NCBI GenBank assembly: GCA_013153555.1 | Contig: JAADEF010000046.1 | Coordinates: 1-9,025 of the forward strand | DNA: 9,025 nt | Direction of reading: 5' to 3' | Source: Candidatus Nanohalarchaeota archaeon | Lineage (GTDB): Archaea > EX4484-52 > JAADEF01 | Shown: positions 5,975 to 9,025 of the stretch, piece by piece | Layout: every line of letters begins with the position of its first letter | Numbering within the stretch: position 1 is the stretch's first letter | The notes under the pieces: model-generated | The model's database searches: none | What the model saw: the letters and a program-made list of their open reading frames with translations, nothing else | Told to the model about the DNA's origin: nothing | Translations under genes and position numbers: made by a program

Positions 5975-6592
5975 ATGGGAAAAGTAAGAAATCTCTATAA
6001 TAAGCTTTTGATGAAGCACGGACCTCAAAACTGGTGGCCGTGTGAAGGAGAAAAATACGGCAATGATGAAATTGCTATTGGTGCTATTCTTACTCAAAAT
6101 ACTTCTTGGAAAAATGTGGAAAAAGCTCTTTTTAACTTAAAGAAAAATAATGCTTTGTCTTTGGAAGCTATAATCTCTTTACCTTTGAAAAATTTAGCTA
6201 AACTTATTCAACCGTCAGGATTTTATAATCAAAAAGCTGAAAGATTGAAAACTTTTGCTCATTACATTATAAGCAATTACGGAAGTTTGAAACGATTTTT
6301 TGAACATAGCGATGATGTGTTGAATTTAAGAGAAAAACTGCTTTCTTTGAAGGGAATAGGTAAGGAAACGGCAGATAGCATTTTGTTGTATGCAGGTTTC
6401 AAGCCCATTTTTGTGGTTGATAAATATACATATAGACTTTTTTTGAAAGAAGGTATTTTAGATTCTGCTGAAAAATTTGATTATGAAAAAATAAGAAAAA
6501 TAGTTGAAAAAGAAATTAAAGAAGTTAAGGATATGCAGGAGTTTCACGCATTAATAGTTGAAGAAGGAAAAGCTATGAGAAAAAAATCTTAG
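5975..6592 (+). CDS. EndoIII-superfamily DNA glycosylase, MagIII-like
   Basis: The enzyme should remove alkylated bases, such as 3-methyladenine, in base excision repair. In the 205-residue form, W-W-P at 20-22, A-I-L-T-Q-N-T at 37-43 and P-S-G-F-Y-N-Q-K at 80-87 precede the helix-hairpin-helix L-K-G-I-G-K-E-T-A-D at 125-134. The catalytic Asp follows at 149 in V-V-D-K-Y-T-Y-R. The EndoIII lyase Lys position in the hairpin holds Glu, suggesting a glycosylase without lyase activity. No four-cysteine iron-sulfur cluster follows F-H-A-L-I-V-E, as in Helicobacter MagIII. The start is uncertain: ATG 5975 is preferred over an in-frame GTG at 5969, which sits only four bases after AGAAGGG. The last 20 bases overlap the convergent permease gene. 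A seven-A run near the stop (6582-6588) is a possible slip site, but neither other frame restores a cysteine motif. Confidence 0.88.
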   Translation: MGKVRNLYNKLLMKHGPQNWWPCEGEKYGNDEIAIGAILTQNTSWKNVEKALFNLKKNNALSLEAIISLPLKNLAKLIQPSGFYNQKAERLKTFAHYIISNYGSLKRFFEHSDDVLNLREKLLSLKGIGKETADSILLYAGFKPIFVVDKYTYRLFLKEGILDSAEKFDYEKIRKIVEKEIKEVKDMQEFHALIVEEGKAMRKKS

Positions 6593-7040
6593 CAGTGTAG
6601 TAAGCTAATAAAGAAAATAAAAATAGAATGGCTGTAAAAATAAAAGCATATTCTAATGAAAAATAATAAGCCATTAAAGGAATTAAGGGTATTTTAACAG
6701 CACGAGCATATAGAAATGCTGCAATATGCGCATATGAAGCACCTTTTTTCTTGAGACTTTGTAGTAATGGATAAACAATATAAATTGAACCCATAGACAA
6801 CATACCTGCTAGAATGAATAATAAGGCAGAATATCTTGCGTTTATGGCTTTTTCCAATAATTTTTGAGATTTCTTATTTTCCATTGCTATAAGCATAATG
6901 CTGACTAGAATAAAAGGTAAGATAAGAGTTTTGATAAATCCGTAAAGTTCCTTTAATGCAGATAGGGTGATTGTAGGACTATATGCATATGAAAGCAAAT
7001 AGCTTACACCTACTAAACTATAAAAATGATGTTTTTTCAT
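6573..7040 (-). CDS. Putative permease, C-terminal half (DUF318/ArsP_1-like)
   Basis: This 155-residue protein has about four or five hydrophobic segments (residues 5-22, 35-53, 70-92, 104-127 and 129-154). The motif G-M-L-S-M-G-S-I-Y-x-x-Y-P-L-L at 79-93 and the stretch A-R-A-V-K-I-P-L-I-P-L-M at 112-123 resemble the second repeat of permeases in the DUF318 group, as I recall that family. The substrate is unknown. The ATG overlaps the previous stop as ATGA, so it is very likely made together with the preceding protein, whose motifs look like the first repeat. The stop lies inside the 3' end of the convergent glycosylase gene. Family assignment is moderate; that it is a multi-span membrane protein is clear. 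Confidence 0.8.
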   Translation of the reverse strand: MKKHHFYSLVGVSYLLSYAYSPTITLSALKELYGFIKTLILPFILVSIMLIAMENKKSQKLLEKAINARYSALLFILAGMLSMGSIYIVYPLLQSLKKKGASYAHIAAFLYARAVKIPLIPLMAYYFSLEYAFIFTAILFLFSLLAYYTAKIFFS

Positions 7041-7471
7041 ATTATCCCTTTATAAATGATAGTGACTAGAATAGAAGCAATTATTGCCATTAAGAAAAAT
7101 AAAATGTTGCGGAAAATAGTGAATTTCCATCCAAAGTACTCTTTTTCTACAGGCGCTTGAGCTATGCCTACTGTTACCCAAGTTATCATGAAGGCAGTTA
7201 CTGCAACTAATGAAACACCTTCTTCATACAGATATGCTGCTAAGATGTAGCTATTTAGCGGATTTCCTGAAAGCATGCTTCCGGCCATAGCTGAAATAAT
7301 TGTTGACAACCATGAAGAAGCATTAATTATAAAATTAAATAAACCCGCAGCCATTAAATAATTTTTTAAAAGAATGAATAAAGAAACAGTGCTAATGATG
7401 AGTGGAAAAGTTGCTATGATTTTTTTAATCGCTTTGATCTTGAGCTTCCATGATTGCTGCAGCCAAATCAC
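7037..7471 (-). CDS. Putative permease, N-terminal half (DUF318/ArsP_1-like), unusual start
   Basis: The protein has four hydrophobic segments (about residues 19-40, 43-66, 72-105 and 119-140). S-G-N-P-L-N-S-Y-I-L-A at 68-78 with E-G-V-S at 84-87, T-A-F-M-I-T-W at 92-98 and P-V-E-K-E-Y-F-G at 107-114 match the repeat layout of DUF318-type permeases. The start is uncertain because no in-frame ATG exists before the first membrane segment. GTG at 7471 gives 144 residues and overlaps the NAC gene by 47 bases. CTG at 7462 and ATT at 7429 are alternatives; the latter overlaps the NAC stop as ATTAA. A sequence resembling a binding site (AAAGGTGAT) overlaps the GTG, but it also encodes the conserved K-G-D of NAC, so it may be incidental. 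It is probably cotranslated with the C-terminal half. Confidence 0.78.
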   Translation of the reverse strand: MIWLQQSWKLKIKAIKKIIATFPLIISTVSLFILLKNYLMAAGLFNFIINASSWLSTIISAMAGSMLSGNPLNSYILAAYLYEEGVSLVAVTAFMITWVTVGIAQAPVEKEYFGWKFTIFRNILFFLMAIIASILVTIIYKGII

Positions 7472-7766
7472 CTTTATGTTTTTTTAGAAGGGTGCGGGCT
7501 TTTTCCTCGCTTATGCCTGTTTGTTCGGTAATTAGCTTTACATCTTCTTCGCTAATTGTTTCTTTGATTTCTTCTCTATAATTCTTAGCCATAACTTGGA
7601 AGGTAACCATACCCTGTCCACTCATTTTCTTAACTTCTTGTGGTTCTATGATTATTTTTTTATTTTTAGTAAAGATGATTACTTCTTCAACATCATCTAT
7701 TTCTTCTAATTTTATGCCGAGCTGTTTCAACATTGCACTTAACTGCCGTGGATCCGCAGAAAACAT
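7425..7766 (-). CDS. nac: Nascent polypeptide-associated complex protein (archaeal NAC-alpha)
   Basis: Archaeal NAC forms a homodimer that binds ribosomes at the exit tunnel and contacts emerging chains. The 113-residue protein has a NAC domain at about 17-60, with G-I-K-L-E-E-I at 17-23 and M-S-G-Q-G-M-V-T-F-Q-V at 48-58. A C-terminal UBA domain follows at about 72-108, with E-E-D-V-K-L-I at 73-79, Q-T-G-I-S-E-E-K-A at 82-90 and K-G-D-L-A-A-A-I at 98-105. Length and order match the family. ATG 7766 is preferred over an in-frame GTG at 7772, because GAGGTG (7772-7777) lies five bases before the ATG and contains that GTG. It is the first gene of an operon with the split permease, whose apparent start lies inside the UBA-coding region. 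Confidence 0.95.
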   Translation of the reverse strand: MFSADPRQLSAMLKQLGIKLEEIDDVEEVIIFTKNKKIIIEPQEVKKMSGQGMVTFQVMAKNYREEIKETISEEDVKLITEQTGISEEKARTLLKKHKGDLAAAIMEAQDQSD

Positions 7767-7771
7767 AGTCA

Positions 7772-7777
7772 CACCTC
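7772..7777 (-). promoter_or_regulatory. Ribosome binding site that decides the NAC start
   Basis: The minus strand reads GAGGTG, five bases upstream of ATG 7766. The in-frame GTG at 7772 is part of this site, so it is not the start. Confidence 0.7.
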
Positions 7778-7798
7778 ATTTTCTTACAATTAAATAAT

Positions 7799-7808
7799 GT
7801 TTAAAAAA
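7799..7808 (-). promoter_or_regulatory. Possible TATA element for the NAC operon
   Basis: The minus strand reads TTTTTTAAAC about 35-40 bases before the NAC ATG, which would put a start site near 7775 and give a short leader. The whole 62-base spacer is AT-rich, so the exact element is uncertain. Confidence 0.35.
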
Positions 7809-7818
7809 TAATAAAAAA
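7803..7818 (-). terminator. T-rich terminator after adenosylhomocysteinase
   Basis: The minus strand has two runs of six T separated by ATTA, starting ten bases after the AHCY stop codon, with no strong hairpin. This fits U-tract termination in archaea. It overlaps the presumed NAC promoter. Confidence 0.5.
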
Positions 7819-7828
7819 GTTGTATGTT

Positions 7829-9025
7829 TTAATCAGTACCGAATTCCCAAGATGAAAGATACTGTTTTTGTTCTTCTGTTAATTCATCTATTTGAATGTT
7901 TAGGGTTTTTAGTTTTAGTTTTGCAACTTCTTGATCTATTTCGTCTGGAACTTTATATACGCCAACTTGCAGTTTTCCTTTATTATCTACTAAATACTTT
8001 ACGCTTAATGCTTGGTTAGCAAAGCTCATATCCATAACAGAAGAAGGATGGCCTTCTGCTGCTACTAAGTTAACTAATCTACCTTCTCCTAAAACATTAA
8101 TCTCTCTACCATCTTTCAATACATACGTGGTAATGTGTTCGCGCGGATGTTTCTTTTCAACCGCCTCTTTTTCCAAATAATCCAGATTAATTTCTATGTT
8201 GAAATGTCCTGAATTAGCAACTATGGCACCATCTTTCATTACTTTAAGATGCGGTTCATCTATGACATGTTTGTTGCCTGTAACTGTAACAAATATATCT
8301 CCTATTTTAGATGCTTCTATTAAAGGCATTACATCATATCCTTCCATTTTTGCTTCTAACGCTCTTATAGGATCAACTTCACATACAATGACTTTTGCGC
8401 CCATTCCTCTAGCCCTCATCGCAATTCCTTTACCACACCAACCATAACCTATTACAACAAAATTACTTCCAGCTAAAAGCTTGTTGGTTGCTCTTAAAAT
8501 ACCGTCAATAGTGCTTTGACCCGTACCATATCTATTATCAAACATGTGCTTAGTATATGCATCATTTACTGCTATGACAGGAAATAAAAGTTTGCCATCT
8601 TTTGCCATAGCTCTTAATCTTATTACTCCTGTGGTGGTTTCTTCTAATGCTCCTAAAAGTTTTTTGGCTTTTTCTGGATATTTTTTGTGAAGCTCTGCTA
8701 TTAAATCTGCTCCATCATCTATTATGATGTCAAGTGGTTGAGCCAATACTTTGTCAATATTTGCGTAATATTCTTCGGTTGTTTCTCCTCTTTTTCCATA
8801 GGTGTTGATTCCTATGCTGTTTAAATATGCTACAACATCGTCTTGAATAGTTAGAGGATTTGAAGCCGTAAGATGAATGTCGGCACCTCCTTCTTTAAGT
8901 GTAATTGCTAAATTGGCTGTTTCGGTTGTTAGATGCATACACATTCCAATAGTTATTCCTTCTAAAGGCTTTTCTTTTTTAAATGCTTCTTTAATTTGTT
9001 GAAGAACTTTCATATCTTTTGCAGC
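7829..9025 (-). CDS. ahcY: S-adenosylhomocysteine hydrolase (5' end outside window)
   Basis: The enzyme splits S-adenosylhomocysteine to adenosine and homocysteine, relieving inhibition of methyltransferases. The frame stays open to the window edge (A-A-K-D before the Met at 9013), and the family has about 25-30 further residues there, so ATG 9013 is probably internal. Numbered from that Met, substrate residues appear in family order: H27 in C-M-H-L-T-T-E-T-A, D99/D100 in D-D-G-A-D, E125 in E-E-T-T-T-G, K155/D159/N160, H270 in G-H-F-N and H322 in E-G-H-P-S. The NAD-binding loop is G-Y-G-W-C-G-K-G at 189-196. It ends in S-S-W-E-F-G-T-D, the shorter prokaryotic form lacking the animal C-terminal Lys/Tyr tail. 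A T-rich terminator separates it from NAC. Confidence 0.96.
   Translation of the reverse strand, partial: AAKDMKVLQQIKEAFKKEKPLEGITIGMCMHLTTETANLAITLKEGGADIHLTASNPLTIQDDVVAYLNSIGINTYGKRGETTEEYYANIDKVLAQPLDIIIDDGADLIAELHKKYPEKAKKLLGALEETTTGVIRLRAMAKDGKLLFPVIAVNDAYTKHMFDNRYGTGQSTIDGILRATNKLLAGSNFVVIGYGWCGKGIAMRARGMGAKVIVCEVDPIRALEAKMEGYDVMPLIEASKIGDIFVTVTGNKHVIDEPHLKVMKDGAIVANSGHFNIEINLDYLEKEAVEKKHPREHITTYVLKDGREINVLGEGRLVNLVAAEGHPSSVMDMSFANQALSVKYLVDNKGKLQVGVYKVPDEIDQEVAKLKLKTLNIQIDELTEEQKQYLSSWEFGTD

Noticed and set aside
6582..6600. Possible frameshift at the seven-A run ending the glycosylase gene
   Set aside because: Neither alternative frame continues with the cysteines expected of a longer homologue; both stop quickly.
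8196..8447. + strand reading frame of 83 codons within adenosylhomocysteinase
   Set aside because: It is antisense to a highly conserved gene with clear catalytic motifs.

Overview
This window looks like archaeal chromosome, most plausibly from an AT-rich, small-genome lineage of the DPANN type. Archaeal identity is well supported. There is a NAC-alpha homologue with a UBA domain, a DUF1512 family protein, a tRNA-Phe whose intron lies at position 37/38 (the classic archaeal site), a tRNA-Thr with U73 and no encoded CCA, and GGTG/GGAGG-type ribosome binding sites. Placement in DPANN is an inference from compact ATGA-overlapping genes and the overall gene mix, not from a marker tree.

Left part (1-2323, + strand): two membrane or surface genes, 1 nt apart. 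The first is the 3' portion of a large surface protein with beta-sandwich-like domains, a Thr/Ser/Glu-rich linker, a coiled coil and one C-terminal membrane anchor. It is open at the window edge. The second has about six membrane spans and one large polar loop.

Centre (2337-5869, - strand): a compact block bracketed by tRNA genes. Read in its own direction it is tRNA-Phe (44-nt intron), a small SecB-like protein, a membrane-anchored DUF1512 protein, dCTP deaminase and an enlarged orotate phosphoribosyltransferase-like protein, then tRNA-Thr. The gaps are 32, -4, -4, 11 and 42 nt. The first coding start lies too close to tRNA-Phe to leave comfortable room for its own promoter, so the block is probably one transcript released by tRNA processing enzymes. 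The two enzymes at the end both belong to pyrimidine nucleotide supply (dUMP and OMP synthesis).

Right part: a divergent promoter region (5870-5974) with a near-perfect 21-bp palindrome separates tRNA-Phe from a + strand DNA glycosylase of the EndoIII superfamily that resembles MagIII. That gene runs tail-to-tail, with a 20-bp overlap, into a - strand operon of NAC-alpha and two membrane proteins that look like the two halves of one permease. Beyond a T-rich terminator lies S-adenosylhomocysteine hydrolase (- strand), whose true start is outside the window.

No mobile element, CRISPR array or rRNA is seen. The most interesting points are the tRNA-bracketed operon, the atypical tRNA-Phe intron, the OPRT-like enzyme with two large insertions, the translationally coupled SecB-like/DUF1512 pair, and the split permease whose start lies inside the NAC gene.
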